From CADEDH01 sp050330635 (GTDB taxonomy: Bacteria; Actinomycetota; Acidimicrobiia; Acidimicrobiales; SZUA-35): a stretch of 64,000 bases of DNA. The notes under the pieces are model-generated. The model made no database searches. It was not told the DNA's origin and saw only the letters and a program-made list of their open reading frames with translations. This document shows, in pieces, positions 1 through 8,245 of the stretch. The first letter of the stretch is position 1, and each line of letters begins with the position of its first letter. A program made the position numbers and the translations under genes. Location: contig JBHJNQ010000014.1 in NCBI GenBank assembly GCA_050330635.1, positions 1 through 64,000 of the forward strand. The letters run 5' to 3'.

Positions 1-133
1 CGCCAGGTCTTAACTGTATCAAGAATCTCATCTTCCACGAATTAGACTCTATACCATCAGACCACCCGGCCGGGACCAAAGCCCCGATCCACCAGGTTGG
101 ATTTTAACGACAGCCTCTGACCGGTCGGCCGCC
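1..133. other. AT-richer window edge without a gene
   Basis: The first 60 bases are clearly richer in A and T than the rest of the window. No reading frame here looks coding. The stretch lies downstream of the minus-strand gene that ends at 134. I see no convincing hairpin terminator in it. Confidence 0.4.
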
Positions 134-844
134 TCAGCGTCCGGTGTCGCTGAGGCTGGCGATCGTCAGCCTCGGGGGTGATGTCGCCGCTGCGCTGCGC
201 CCGGCGGCCGGTGCCGCAGTCCGCGGCGCCCCGGTGGTGCCACGGCGCCGACCGTACCGGCGTCGCGACCACCACGTCATGGTGGACAGGGCATCGTCGC
301 GGTCGGCCTCCATCGCCACGAGCCGGCTGCTGAGCAGCGACCGTTCGACCCGTTCCTGATCGACCTGTCGCCGGACCTCCTCGGTCCGGGCCTCGGCCAC
401 CGCCCTGTCCCGTTCGAGCACCGCCTGCTGCTTGCGGGTCTCCGCCAGCAGACCTGCCAGGCGCTGCCGTTCGGCCCGCTCGGCCTCGAGCTCCTCGCTG
501 AGCTGGCGGACCTTCGTCGCCAGGTCCCTCGTCTCGGCCCGGGCCGCGGTGGCCTGCGTCTTGGCCAGAACGACGGCGGCGTGCGCCGCCATGGTCTCGT
601 TGATGTAACAGTCCAGGTGCTCGGGCACCGGCGTGGGGCGGGGAGCGCTTTCATCGGTCAGGTCGAGCGACCAACCCTCGCGCTCGGCTATCGAGGTCAG
701 CGAGCCGGCGGGCACCGTCCAGCTCCCGTTGCGGCGGACCGCCTCGGGGAGGCCGCCGCCGTCGAGTCGGTCCAGGAGGGTGTCGGGGGAGACGCCGAAC
801 GCTTGAGCTGCGTGCTCGAAATCGAGCAGATATGCGGAGAACAT
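134..844 (-). CDS. Hypothetical coiled-coil protein with N-terminal HTH-like segment
   Basis: This 236-residue protein belongs to no family I recognise. Residues about 8-50 resemble a small helix-turn-helix or excisionase-like module (FEHAAQAFGVSPDTLLDRL, then SWTVPAGSL). Residues about 85-190 are rich in E, R, A, L and Q with heptad spacing and should form a long coiled coil. The tail is basic (WWSRRRYGRRRG). The ATG at 844 is the only good start and has a weak ribosome site. A 15-bp palindrome and a short direct repeat lie 53 bp upstream. A DNA-binding, self-associating role is inference from the architecture. Confidence 0.6.
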   Translation of the reverse strand: MFSAYLLDFEHAAQAFGVSPDTLLDRLDGGGLPEAVRRNGSWTVPAGSLTSIAEREGWSLDLTDESAPRPTPVPEHLDCYINETMAAHAAVVLAKTQATAARAETRDLATKVRQLSEELEAERAERQRLAGLLAETRKQQAVLERDRAVAEARTEEVRRQVDQERVERSLLSSRLVAMEADRDDALSTMTWWSRRRYGRRRGTTGAPRTAAPAAGRSAAATSPPRLTIASLSDTGR

Positions 845-896
845 GTTGAGCAGATCATAGGAACAAGGGCTATCTGCTTCGCCAATTCTTGAAGTT

Positions 897-925
897 CAAT
901 TCTCAGAATTGTCACGAATTGTCGT
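897..925. promoter_or_regulatory. Palindrome plus direct repeat, probable operator
   Basis: CAATTCTCAGAATTG at 897-911 is a perfect inverted repeat with 7-bp arms around one central base. It merges into two copies of GAATTGTC at 906-913 and 916-923, exactly 10 bp apart. The site sits in an unusually AT-rich stretch between the minus-strand gene starting at 844 and murI. Its position suggests that it controls the 134-844 gene, possibly by autoregulation, but that is inference. Confidence 0.5.
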
Positions 926-1212
926 CCGCTACATTTATCGACAAGCACGAAGGTCCATTCGCATCAATTGAGCTGTAACACCCGGTGAGGGGATGGATGT
1001 GGCCGGCCGGCGACCCCATGGACGCGGCTTGCCGCCGGTCGGACTGACGCCCGACCGGCGGCTGATCGCCACGCAAACCAAGGGGAGACACCGACTGCGT
1101 TCACTGCCACCGGAAGTGCTCGTGGTCGATGGGCTCAACGTACGCCACGGCCGGGGACGAGGCCAGGGGACGGGAGCATCCACCCACATGGTGGGGCGTC
1201 TACCCTACGGGC

Positions 1213-2022
1213 GTGGACGCTCGGCCGATCGGTATGTTCGACAGCGGCTTCGGCGGGCTGACGGTGGCCAGGGCCACCATCGATCTCCTGCCGGGAGAGG
1301 ACCTGGTCTACCTCGGCGACACCGGCCGCTACCCCTATGGCTCGCGTTCGCTCGACGAGGTCCGGGCCTTCGCCCTCGAGATCGGCCAGCACCTGGTCGA
1401 CCGGTTCGACGTCAAGGTGCTGGTGGTGGCGTGCAACACCGCCACCGCAGCGGCCGTCGACGACCTTCGCCGCCAGCTCGACCTGCCGGTGGTCGGCGTG
1501 ATCGACGCCGGGGTCAGGGCCCTGTTGTTGGCGTCGGCCCAGGGCCGGGTCGGCGTCATCGGCACCGTGGGCACGATCGAGTCCGGCACGTACCAGCGGG
1601 TCCTGGCGGCGCAGGCCCCGACGGCCGCCGTCATCTGCAGCGCCTGTCCCGGCCTCGTCGAGTTCGTCGAACGGGGGGTGGTGGACGGCCCCGAGGTCAC
1701 GGTGCTGGCGGCCCGCCTCCTGGCCCCCGTGATGGAGGCCAAGGTCGACGCCCTGCTCCTCGGGTGCACCCACTACCCGTATCTGGCCCGGGTCATCTCC
1801 GATGTGGTCGGGCGTGACGTGGTGCTCGTGTCGTCGGCCGACGAGACGGCCTTCGCCCTCGCCGACCTCCTCGACCGCCTCGACCTCCGGAATCACGGCT
1901 CCCATGGGGCCGGGCGGCAACGTTTCATCTCGTCCGGCGATATACGTTCCTTTACCGCCGTCGGCAGCCGCCTCCTCGGACCCGAGTTGGTCGACGCCGA
2001 ACGGTGGTTCCCCACGGGCTGA
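1213..2022 (+). CDS. murI: Glutamate racemase
   Basis: It converts L-glutamate to D-glutamate for peptidoglycan synthesis in the cytosol. With the GTG start at 1213 the protein has 269 residues, the usual size, and opens with the family signature RPIGMFDSGFGGLTV. The two catalytic cysteines are visible at about residue 74 in ACNTAT and about residue 185 in GCTHYPYL. An in-frame ATG at 1129 would add 28 residues with no family counterpart, so I prefer the GTG. The gene heads a conserved actinobacterial set with rph and rdgB, which follow closely on the same strand. Confidence 0.93.
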   Translation: MDARPIGMFDSGFGGLTVARATIDLLPGEDLVYLGDTGRYPYGSRSLDEVRAFALEIGQHLVDRFDVKVLVVACNTATAAAVDDLRRQLDLPVVGVIDAGVRALLLASAQGRVGVIGTVGTIESGTYQRVLAAQAPTAAVICSACPGLVEFVERGVVDGPEVTVLAARLLAPVMEAKVDALLLGCTHYPYLARVISDVVGRDVVLVSSADETAFALADLLDRLDLRNHGSHGAGRQRFISSGDIRSFTAVGSRLLGPELVDAERWFPTG

Positions 2023-2045
2023 GCACCACACAGGAGACCCCACCC

Positions 2046-2774
2046 ATGCGACCAGACGGACGAGCGGACGACGAGCTGCGGCCGGTGAGCTTCGAGCGTG
2101 ACTTCACCGACATGGCCGACGGGTCGGTGCTGGTCGCCTTCGGTCGCACCCGGGTTCTGTGCACCGCCTCGATCGACGACGACGTCCCCCGCTGGATGCG
2201 TGACACCGGACGGGGATGGGTGACCGCCGAGTACTCGATGCTGCCCGGTTCGAGCCCGGAGCGGATCCGCCGCCGCGTGTCCGGTCGCGATCAGGAGATC
2301 CAGCGACTCATCGGGCGCAGCCTCCGGGGCGTCTGCGACCTGGAGGCCCTCGGGGAGCGGAGCATCACGGTCGACTGCGATGTCCTACAGGCCGACGGGG
2401 GTACCCGCACCGCCTCTATCTGCGGCGGCTGGGTCGCCCTCCACGACGCCCTGACCCGCCTCGTCGTCGGGGGTCAGCTGGGTTCCCACCCTCTCGTCGA
2501 CCAGTGCGCCGCCGTCAGTGTCGGGATCGTCGACGGTGGCTGCCGCCTCGATCTCCCCTACGTCGAGGACGCCCGGGCCGAGGTGGACATGAACGTGGTG
2601 ATGACCGGGGCCGGTGGCTTCGTCGAGGTCCAGGGAACGGCCGAAGGGGCGGTGTTCGCCCGCCACCAGCTGGACGAGCTGCTCGACCTGGCGGCGGGCG
2701 GTATCGGCCGCATCGTCGAGCTCCAGCGGGCCACCGTGGCCGCGCCACCGGCCGCCCGACCCGACCGGGGATGA
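2046..2774 (+). CDS. rph: Ribonuclease PH
   Basis: This phosphorolytic 3'-to-5' exoribonuclease trims tRNA 3' ends. The 242-residue protein has the RNase PH core: the RPDGRADDELRPV opening, the substrate-binding stretch ERIRRRVSGRDQEIQRLIGR, and the phosphate-site region DCDVLQADGGTRTASICG. ATG 2046 is chosen because it gives the canonical N-terminus and has a GGAGA ribosome site about 10 bp upstream. The stop overlaps the rdgB start (ATGA), so the two are probably translated together. Confidence 0.94.
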   Translation: MRPDGRADDELRPVSFERDFTDMADGSVLVAFGRTRVLCTASIDDDVPRWMRDTGRGWVTAEYSMLPGSSPERIRRRVSGRDQEIQRLIGRSLRGVCDLEALGERSITVDCDVLQADGGTRTASICGGWVALHDALTRLVVGGQLGSHPLVDQCAAVSVGIVDGGCRLDLPYVEDARAEVDMNVVMTGAGGFVEVQGTAEGAVFARHQLDELLDLAAGGIGRIVELQRATVAAPPAARPDRG

Positions 2775-3373
2775 CGGCTCCGGGGGCCAGCCGGCCAACC
2801 CTGGTACTGGCCACGGCGAACGAGGGCAAGGTGGCCGAGCTCCGTCATCTGCTCGGCGACCGCTACCACATCGAACCCCGACCCCCCGACCTGGCCGACA
2901 CCGTCGAGGACGGCGAGACCCTCGAGTCCAACGCCCTCAAGAAGGCGCGGGAGGTGGCCCGCCACGCCGGTGCGCTCGCCGTGGCCGACGACACCGGCCT
3001 GTTCGTCGAGGGCCTCGGCGGTCGGCCGGGTGTTCACACCGCCCGCTACGCCGGGCCCGCCGCCACGGCCGATGACAACGTCGATCTGCTTCTCCAGGAG
3101 CTCGCCTCGGCCGGGTCCGCCACCGGGCGGCGGGCCGAGTTCCGGACGGTGATCGCCGCCGTGTGGCCCGACGGGCGGGAGCTGACCGTCGCCGGTGCGG
3201 TGGCCGGCTCCATCGCCCCTAGCCGCCGGGGGTCGAGGGGCTTCGGCTACGACCCCGTCTTCGCTCCCTTGGAGGGCGACGGTCGGACGTTCGCCGAGAT
3301 GTCGGCCGAGGAGAAGCACGGGCTCAGCCACCGGGGTCGGGCCATCGCCGCCCTCCTCGCCGCCCTCGCCTGA
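2771..3373 (+). CDS. rdgB: Non-canonical purine NTP pyrophosphatase (RdgB/HAM1)
   Basis: It hydrolyses ITP, dITP and XTP to monophosphates and keeps deaminated purines out of nucleic acids. The 200-residue protein carries the nucleotide-binding opening LVLATANEGKVAELRHLL, the acidic catalytic region AVADDTGLFVEGLGG with GVHTARYAG, and the late motif GFGYDPVF followed by EKHGLSHRG. ATG 2771 overlaps the rph stop by 4 bp. Pairing with rph is common in bacteria and suggests shared nucleotide or RNA housekeeping. Confidence 0.94.
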   Translation: MTAPGASRPTLVLATANEGKVAELRHLLGDRYHIEPRPPDLADTVEDGETLESNALKKAREVARHAGALAVADDTGLFVEGLGGRPGVHTARYAGPAATADDNVDLLLQELASAGSATGRRAEFRTVIAAVWPDGRELTVAGAVAGSIAPSRRGSRGFGYDPVFAPLEGDGRTFAEMSAEEKHGLSHRGRAIAALLAALA

Positions 3374-3400
3374 CGGGTGATCCGGGCCTGCGCTCACCCG
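3374..3400. terminator. Hairpin between convergent rdgB and sigma-factor genes
   Basis: CGGGTGA at 3374-3380 pairs with TCACCCG at 3394-3400, a 7-bp stem with a 13-base loop. The right arm includes the stop of the minus-strand sigma-factor gene. No U-tract follows. It is a plausible bidirectional terminator but not a strong one. Confidence 0.35.
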
Positions 3401-4602
3401 GAACGGTGGCCCCGGAGCACGGGCTCCCCCGGACCCGTCGGACTCTCCTCGGGTTGCAGGGTCACCAACACGATCGGATAGTCGTCGAGCGATACCCCCG
3501 ACCACAGCTCGATCGAGCCGTCGCCACCCCGAAGGTGGAACGAGCCGAGCCCGACCCGGTTCGACCCGTCGTCGCCTACGAGCCAGGCGGCGTAGAACGT
3601 CCCCGGCCGGGCGGGCTCGAGGTCGACGATGTCCAGCGCGATCCGGAACCCGTTGGGCCGCTCGGCGATCTCGGCCACCGCCGAGGCGTCCGGATCGAAC
3701 GCCCCGGCGGCCAGGGCCACCTCCTCCACCTCCACCTCTGGCTCGACGCCGCTCCTCATCACCGACAGCGCCCCGAGGGCCACCACGGCGAGTCCGGCGG
3801 CCAGGGCCAGGGCGGCGAGACGGCGGGCCCGCCGTCCAGGTCCGCCGTTGAGGTGGGCGGCGACCGGCCGGCCCGGGGTGGCGGCCGTCGGGTGGCCGAC
3901 ACGGCGCACCAGGGTGGGTAGCTCGACGGCGATGGCGGCCAGCACTCGGGCCTCGACGTCGGGCGAAGGCTTGGCCCACAGCGCCGGCTCCGCCAGCGGG
4001 GCGTCGGAGGGCCCTGGTGGCCGGGGGTCGGTGCGGGGATCGTCGTCGCCTGGTGGTGTCGTCGGCCCCGGTGGTGCCGCCGCCAGGCAGGCGAGGGAGG
4101 TGGCCAGGCGACGGTGGGCCCGGGACGACCGGGACTCCACCGTACCGAGGGGCACCCCCAGCCGGTCGGCGATCTCGGCGTGGGTGAGGCCGAGCAGGTG
4201 GGCCAGTCGGACGACGTCGCGCTCCTCGGACGGCAGGGCGTCGACAGCCCGGCGGATCTCGAACCGCTCCCGCATCCGTTCCATGGCCTCGCCGGTCACC
4301 GCCACGTCGACCTCGGGCTCGTGGTCGCCCCTCGTCGGCCGCCGTTCCCGGCGGGCGGCATCGACCGCGGTGCTGCGGGCGATGGTGTACAGCCAAGGCG
4401 CCACGTCACGATTCGGATCGAAGCGCTCGGCCGCCCGCCACGCCCGGGTGAACGTCTGCTGGACCACATCGTCGATCAGCGTCCGGTCGTCACCGACGAC
4501 CGAGCGGGCCACCGTGGCCACGGGGCCAGCGAAGTGGCCGTAGATGACGCGCAGCGATTCCGGATCCCCCTGGCGGAATCCCTCGATCGTCGACCGGTCC
4601 AT
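3394..4602 (-). CDS. ECF sigma factor fused to a membrane anti-sigma (RskA-like) domain
   Basis: The 402-residue protein joins functions normally split over two genes. Residues 1-100 hold sigma region 2 (DVVQQTFTRAWR, then DPNRDVAPWLYTIARSTAVD). Residues about 120-175 hold region 4 with its helix-turn-helix (LTHAEIADRLGVPLGTVESR). A proline-rich linker and a segment beginning PALWAKPSPDVEARVLAAI recall the sigma-binding part of anti-sigma proteins. One membrane segment follows (about 265-285), then an outer domain like the RskA C-terminus (GTFYAAWLVGDDGS and VTLQPEESPTGPGEPVLRG). ATG 4602 is preferred over 4674 because of a GGAAG ribosome site and the family-like opening. Confidence 0.82.
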   Translation of the reverse strand: MDRSTIEGFRQGDPESLRVIYGHFAGPVATVARSVVGDDRTLIDDVVQQTFTRAWRAAERFDPNRDVAPWLYTIARSTAVDAARRERRPTRGDHEPEVDVAVTGEAMERMRERFEIRRAVDALPSEERDVVRLAHLLGLTHAEIADRLGVPLGTVESRSSRAHRRLATSLACLAAAPPGPTTPPGDDDPRTDPRPPGPSDAPLAEPALWAKPSPDVEARVLAAIAVELPTLVRRVGHPTAATPGRPVAAHLNGGPGRRARRLAALALAAGLAVVALGALSVMRSGVEPEVEVEEVALAAGAFDPDASAVAEIAERPNGFRIALDIVDLEPARPGTFYAAWLVGDDGSNRVGLGSFHLRGGDGSIELWSGVSLDDYPIVLVTLQPEESPTGPGEPVLRGHRSG

Positions 4603-4793
4603 TGGCCGCAGTCTTCCACACGCGTCGGCGGCCGGTCGTGCGGAGCGTTCGAGGGTCGCCGACGGGGCGACCATCAGCCGCCGAGGTCGCCGACGAACAC
4701 GCCCAGCAGGGTGACGATGGGGTCGATGTCGGTGGTGGCGGGCGAGAGGCCGGGGAGGACGACGTCAACGACGACGTTGACCGGACCGAGGGG

Positions 4794-4877
4794 TGCGGAC
4801 GGGGGGAGTCGAACCCCCAAGCCCTTTCGGGCGCCAGGACCTAAACCTGGTGCGTCTGCCGATTCCGCCACGTCCGC
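4794..4877 (-). tRNA. tRNA-Leu (anticodon UAG)
   Basis: On the minus strand the acceptor arm GCGGACG pairs with CGTCCGC. The anticodon stem CCAGG/CCTGG encloses the loop TTTAGGT, giving anticodon TAG. A long variable arm with a CCC/GGG stem, typical of class II tRNA-Leu, precedes the T-arm GGGGGTTCGACTCCCCC. The CCA end is not encoded, because the bases after the discriminator A are CCC. It lies between the sigma-factor gene and clpP. Confidence 0.95.
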
Positions 4878-4954
4878 GTGTACCGAGGTGGTGGGGCCGC
4901 AGGAGCGGCCGGCTCGTCCACGTTAGCGGACCAGCTGCCGGTAACCTGAGACCC

Positions 4955-5578
4955 ATGACAACCCCAGGACTTCCGATGGCCGAGATCCCGTCAACCGGTT
5001 TCGGGTTCGACATCTACCAGCAGTTGCTCAAGGAGCGCATCGTCTTCCTGGGTCAGACGGTCGACGACAAGATCGCCAACTCGATCGCGGCCCAGATGCT
5101 CTATCTCGCCGGCCACGATTCCGACCGCGACATCTGGCTCTACATCAACTCGCCCGGGGGTTCGGTCACCGCCGGGATGGCCATCTACGACACGATGCAG
5201 TTCGTCAAGCCGCAGATCGCGACGGTCTGCCTCGGTCTCGGGGCCTCGATGGGTCAGTTCCTGCTCACAGCCGGGGCCGAGGGCAAGCGTTACGCTCTGC
5301 CCCATGCCCGCATCCTGATGCACCAGCCGAGCGCCGGGGTGCAGGGCCAGGCCTCCGACATCGCCATCCAGGCCGAGAACCTGATCAAGATCAAGAAGGA
5401 GATGGCGCAGCTCATCGCCCAGCACTCCGGCCAGACCGTGGAGCAGATCGTGGCCGACTCGGATCGCGACCGCTGGTTCAGCGCTCAGGAGGCCCGCGAC
5501 TACGGGCTCCTCGACCATGTGATCACCCGGGCCGGTGAGCTCCCCGATTCCGCCGGCGAGCTGGCCAGCGGCGACTGA
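4955..5578 (+). CDS. clpP: ATP-dependent Clp protease proteolytic subunit
   Basis: It is the serine protease chamber that degrades proteins fed by Clp ATPases. With the ATG at 4955 it has 207 residues. The catalytic triad is visible: Ser98 in GASMGQFLL, His123 in ILMHQPSAG and Asp172 in DSDRDRWFSAQEA. The oxyanion-side motif YINSPGGSVTAGMAIYD is intact. An upstream in-frame ATG at 4793 would read through the tRNA region and is rejected. No second clpP or clpX lies next to it here, although actinobacteria often carry clpP paralogues. Confidence 0.95.
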   Translation: MTTPGLPMAEIPSTGFGFDIYQQLLKERIVFLGQTVDDKIANSIAAQMLYLAGHDSDRDIWLYINSPGGSVTAGMAIYDTMQFVKPQIATVCLGLGASMGQFLLTAGAEGKRYALPHARILMHQPSAGVQGQASDIAIQAENLIKIKKEMAQLIAQHSGQTVEQIVADSDRDRWFSAQEARDYGLLDHVITRAGELPDSAGELASGD

Positions 5579-5582
5579 GAGC

Positions 5583-5614
5583 GGGCCGGTGAATCACCGG
5601 GCCGGTGAATCACC
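5583..5614. terminator. Two tandem 16-bp palindromic repeats between clpP and rpe
   Basis: GGGCCGGTGAATCACC occurs at 5583-5598 and again, identically, at 5599-5614. Each copy contains GGTGAATCACC, an inverted repeat around one base, and can form a short GC-rich hairpin. The second copy includes the rpe stop codon. Lying between convergent genes, the pair most likely acts as a bidirectional terminator. Confidence 0.5.
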
Positions 5615-6311
5615 GGTCGGCCCAGGCCTTGGCCGCCAGATCCCGTAGCTCGGTCACGGCCGCCGCCAGTCCCCCGGGGTGGCGGTACAGGGCCGACCCG
5701 GAGATGAAGACGTTGGCCCCCGCCCCTGCCGCCCCCTCGATGGTCGATAGTCCGATGCCGCCGTCGACCTCGAGGTCGACCCAGCGGTCGGCGCCGTCCA
5801 GCAGGGTCCGGGCCGCCGTGATCTTCGGCTCCATCGTCGCCAGGTACGCCTGACCTCCGAACCCCGGGTTGACCGTCATGACCAGCACCATGTCGAGCAG
5901 GTCGACGACGTTGGCCACCAGGTCGATGGGGGTGTGCGGGTTGAGGGCGACGGCGGGGCTGGCGCCGGCCTCGGCGATCGCGCCCAACGTGCGGTGGAGG
6001 TGGCGACACGCTTCGGCGTGGACGATCACGGTGTCGCACCCGGCCTCGACGATGGTGCCGATGAGGTGGTCGGGCTCCTCGATCATCAGATGGGCCTCGA
6101 ATGGCACCGAGGTGTGGGGCCGACAGGCAGCGATGACGTCGGCCCCGAACGTCAGGTTGGGCACGAACCGGCCGTCCATGACGTCGAACTGGATCCGGTC
6201 GACCCCGGCGGCCTCGAGGTTGGCACACTCCTCGCCCAGACGGGCGAAGTCGGCCGGCAGGACCGACGGCACGATGAGGATGTCGGGCGGGGTGGGGTGG
6301 GGGGAAGCCAT
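5610..6311 (-). CDS. rpe: Ribulose-phosphate 3-epimerase
   Basis: It interconverts ribulose 5-phosphate and xylulose 5-phosphate in the pentose phosphate pathway. The protein has 233 residues with the family landmarks: PSVLPADFARLGEE at the start, FDVMDGRFVPNLTFG, HLMIEEPDHLI, the motif VMTVNPGFGGQ and the phosphate-binding VDGGIG followed by ISGSALY. ATG 6311 is chosen because it gives the canonical opening. It is divergent from the methyltransferase gene, with only 12 bp between the start codons, so both promoters must overlap the other gene or the messages may be leaderless. Confidence 0.94.
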   Translation of the reverse strand: MASPHPTPPDILIVPSVLPADFARLGEECANLEAAGVDRIQFDVMDGRFVPNLTFGADVIAACRPHTSVPFEAHLMIEEPDHLIGTIVEAGCDTVIVHAEACRHLHRTLGAIAEAGASPAVALNPHTPIDLVANVVDLLDMVLVMTVNPGFGGQAYLATMEPKITAARTLLDGADRWVDLEVDGGIGLSTIEGAAGAGANVFISGSALYRHPGGLAAAVTELRDLAAKAWADR

Positions 6312-6323
6312 ACCCTCACCATC

Positions 6324-7514
6324 ATGCCAGACATCACCGTGGAGCTCGATCGGGTCGCCACCGGGGGGGCCGCCATCGGTCGGGCCCCCGACGGGCGGGT
6401 GGCCTTCGTCACCGGCGGACTGCCGAACGAGGCCGTAACCGCCCGCGTGACCGGCGAGCACCGGCGCCGGGTGGAGGCCGACATCGTCGCCGTCGACCGG
6501 GCCGCCGACGGTCGCCGCGCCGCCCCCTGCCCCCGGGTGGCCGATGGCTGTGGCGGGTGCGACTGGCAGCACGCCACCCCCGACCTCCAGTCGGACCTGC
6601 GGCGGATCATCGTCGACGACTGCCTGCGCCGCCTGGCCCACATCGACGGTGTCGACATCCGACCCGGACCGTCGCTCGACCCGGTCGGCTACCGGACGAC
6701 GGTCCGGGTCGCCGTCTCCGACGGCCGCCCCGGCTACCGGGCCGGCGGTTCCCACCGGGTGGTGACGATCGGCGACGAGGGCTGCCTCATCGCCCACCCC
6801 CTCGTCGACGAGGTCCTCGTCGACGGTCGGTTCGGGCCGGAGGTGACCGAGGTGACCGTGCGGGCCGGTGCCCGGACGGGTGAGCGCCTCGTGATCGTGT
6901 CGCCGCGGGTCGACGCGGTCCGGATGCCCGACGGCGTCGTCGTCGTCGGGGCCGACGAGCTGGCCGCCGGTCGCGCCGTGCACTACCACGAAGAGGTCGG
7001 CGACCGTCGCCTCCGTATCTCGGCCACGGCCTTCTTCCAGTGCCGGCCCGACGGGGCCGAGGCCCTAGCCAACCTGGTCGACGACGCCCTCGGCGACGCC
7101 CCGGGGCCCCTCCTCGACGCCTACTGCGGCGTCGGCCTGTTCGGAGCGCTCGTCGCCGGCGACCGTCCGGTCGTCGCCGTCGAGTCGAACCGGGCGGCGG
7201 TAGCCGACGCCGCCCACAACCTCGGCTCCGCCGCCACCGTGGTCCGGGCCCGGCTGGAGCGGTGGCGCCCGTCGCCGGCTGGGGTGGTGGTGGCCGACCC
7301 CGCCCGGTCGGGCCTCGGCCCGGAGTCGGCCCGCCGACTGGCCGCCACCGGCGCCGAGATCGTGGCCCTCGTCAGCTGCGACCCGGCGGCCATGGCCCGT
7401 GACGTCGGCCTGCTGGTCGGCCACGGCTACGACCTCGATCGGGTGACGGTGCTCGACCTGTTCGGACAGACGTCGCATGTGGAGACGGTGTCGCGTCTCG
7501 TACGCCGCCGGTGA
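6324..7514 (+). CDS. 23S rRNA/tRNA m5U methyltransferase, TrmA/RumA family with Fe-S motif
   Basis: This SAM-dependent enzyme methylates uracil C5 in RNA. The 396-residue protein starts with a TRAM-like RNA-binding domain (about 1-55). An iron-sulfur cysteine cluster follows, CPRVADGCGGCDWQH with a further Cys in GDEGCLIAHP. The C-terminal half has a methyltransferase fold: SAM site LLDAYCGVGLFG, DPARSGLG, and the catalytic cysteine in VSCDPAAMARD with the general base in SHVETV. It is divergent from rpe and overlaps the downstream phosphopantetheinyl transferase by 4 bp. Whether the substrate is rRNA or tRNA cannot be read from sequence. Confidence 0.88.
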   Translation: MPDITVELDRVATGGAAIGRAPDGRVAFVTGGLPNEAVTARVTGEHRRRVEADIVAVDRAADGRRAAPCPRVADGCGGCDWQHATPDLQSDLRRIIVDDCLRRLAHIDGVDIRPGPSLDPVGYRTTVRVAVSDGRPGYRAGGSHRVVTIGDEGCLIAHPLVDEVLVDGRFGPEVTEVTVRAGARTGERLVIVSPRVDAVRMPDGVVVVGADELAAGRAVHYHEEVGDRRLRISATAFFQCRPDGAEALANLVDDALGDAPGPLLDAYCGVGLFGALVAGDRPVVAVESNRAAVADAAHNLGSAATVVRARLERWRPSPAGVVVADPARSGLGPESARRLAATGAEIVALVSCDPAAMARDVGLLVGHGYDLDRVTVLDLFGQTSHVETVSRLVRRR

Positions 7515-8245
7515 TGGTCGGCTCCCCCGTGGCGGGGCCCGCTCCGGCGCCCCGGGTGGCGGCCCTCTTCTCCGACGCCGCCGCCTTCGACTGGCACGGA
7601 CCCGATGTCGAGGCCGCCCTCCACCCGGCCGAGCGGCCACTGGTAGCGCGTGCCGTCGACGGCCGGCGCCGCCATTTCGCCGCCGGCCGGGCCTGCGCCC
7701 GGGCCGCTCTGGCGTCGCTCGGCATCGAGTCCGGACCGATCCTGCGCCGCGCCCTCCGCGACCCCCGCTGGCCCCACCCCGCCACCGGGTCGATCTCGCA
7801 CTGCGACGGCTACGCCGTGGCCGCCGTCCGCCGCACCGCCGGTCGGGCCCTGGAGCTGGGAATCGACGCCGAACTGGTCGGTCGGGTCACCCCGGCGCTC
7901 CACCCCCGCCTCTTCCGCCCCGAGGAGCGGGCGTGGCTCGCCACCCTCGATCCCACTGCTGGCCCGCTGGTGGTGACGGCGCTGTTCGGCGCCAAGGAGG
8001 CGTTCTACAAGGCACAGTTCCCGATCACCGGGGCCTGGGTCGGGTTCGAGGACGTCAGTAGCCGGCGCGTCGACGACCTGACCTTCGAGCTCGTCCCGGC
8101 AACCGACCTGGCGGTGTTGTCGGCGGTCCGGTGGCCGGTCACCGCCCGGGCCGTGATCAGCGGAGGGGTCGCCGGGAGCCTGGCCGTCGTCGGCGTCGAG
8201 GTCGAACCGGCCGGTGGGGATCCGACCCGGCCTATTGGGTCCTGA
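7511..8245 (+). CDS. 4'-phosphopantetheinyl transferase (EntD/Sfp superfamily)
   Basis: It transfers the phosphopantetheine arm of CoA to a carrier-protein serine. The 244-residue protein shows the superfamily motifs in order: GSISHCDGYAVAAV (about 96), the Mg-binding GIDAEL (about 116) and FGAKEAFYKAQFP (about 156). Translation may start at GTG 7511 or ATG 7514, and it overlaps the preceding stop. No polyketide, peptide or fatty-acid synthase gene is adjacent. An EntD-type enzyme would serve secondary or fatty-acid carriers, but the partner is unknown. Confidence 0.85.
   Translation: MMVGSPVAGPAPAPRVAALFSDAAAFDWHGPDVEAALHPAERPLVARAVDGRRRHFAAGRACARAALASLGIESGPILRRALRDPRWPHPATGSISHCDGYAVAAVRRTAGRALELGIDAELVGRVTPALHPRLFRPEERAWLATLDPTAGPLVVTALFGAKEAFYKAQFPITGAWVGFEDVSSRRVDDLTFELVPATDLAVLSAVRWPVTARAVISGGVAGSLAVVGVEVEPAGGDPTRPIGS

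Noticed and set aside
2558..4396. 612-residue minus-strand open frame opposite rdgB and the sigma factor.
   Set aside because: It is a frame kept open by high GC. The real genes here are fixed by family motifs and codon bias.
4674..4871. Small minus-strand ORF running through the tRNA-Leu, with a hydrophobic end (VNVVVDVVLPGLSPATT).
   Set aside because: It covers the whole tRNA gene and has no independent start or ribosome site. The hydrophobic end alone is too short to support.
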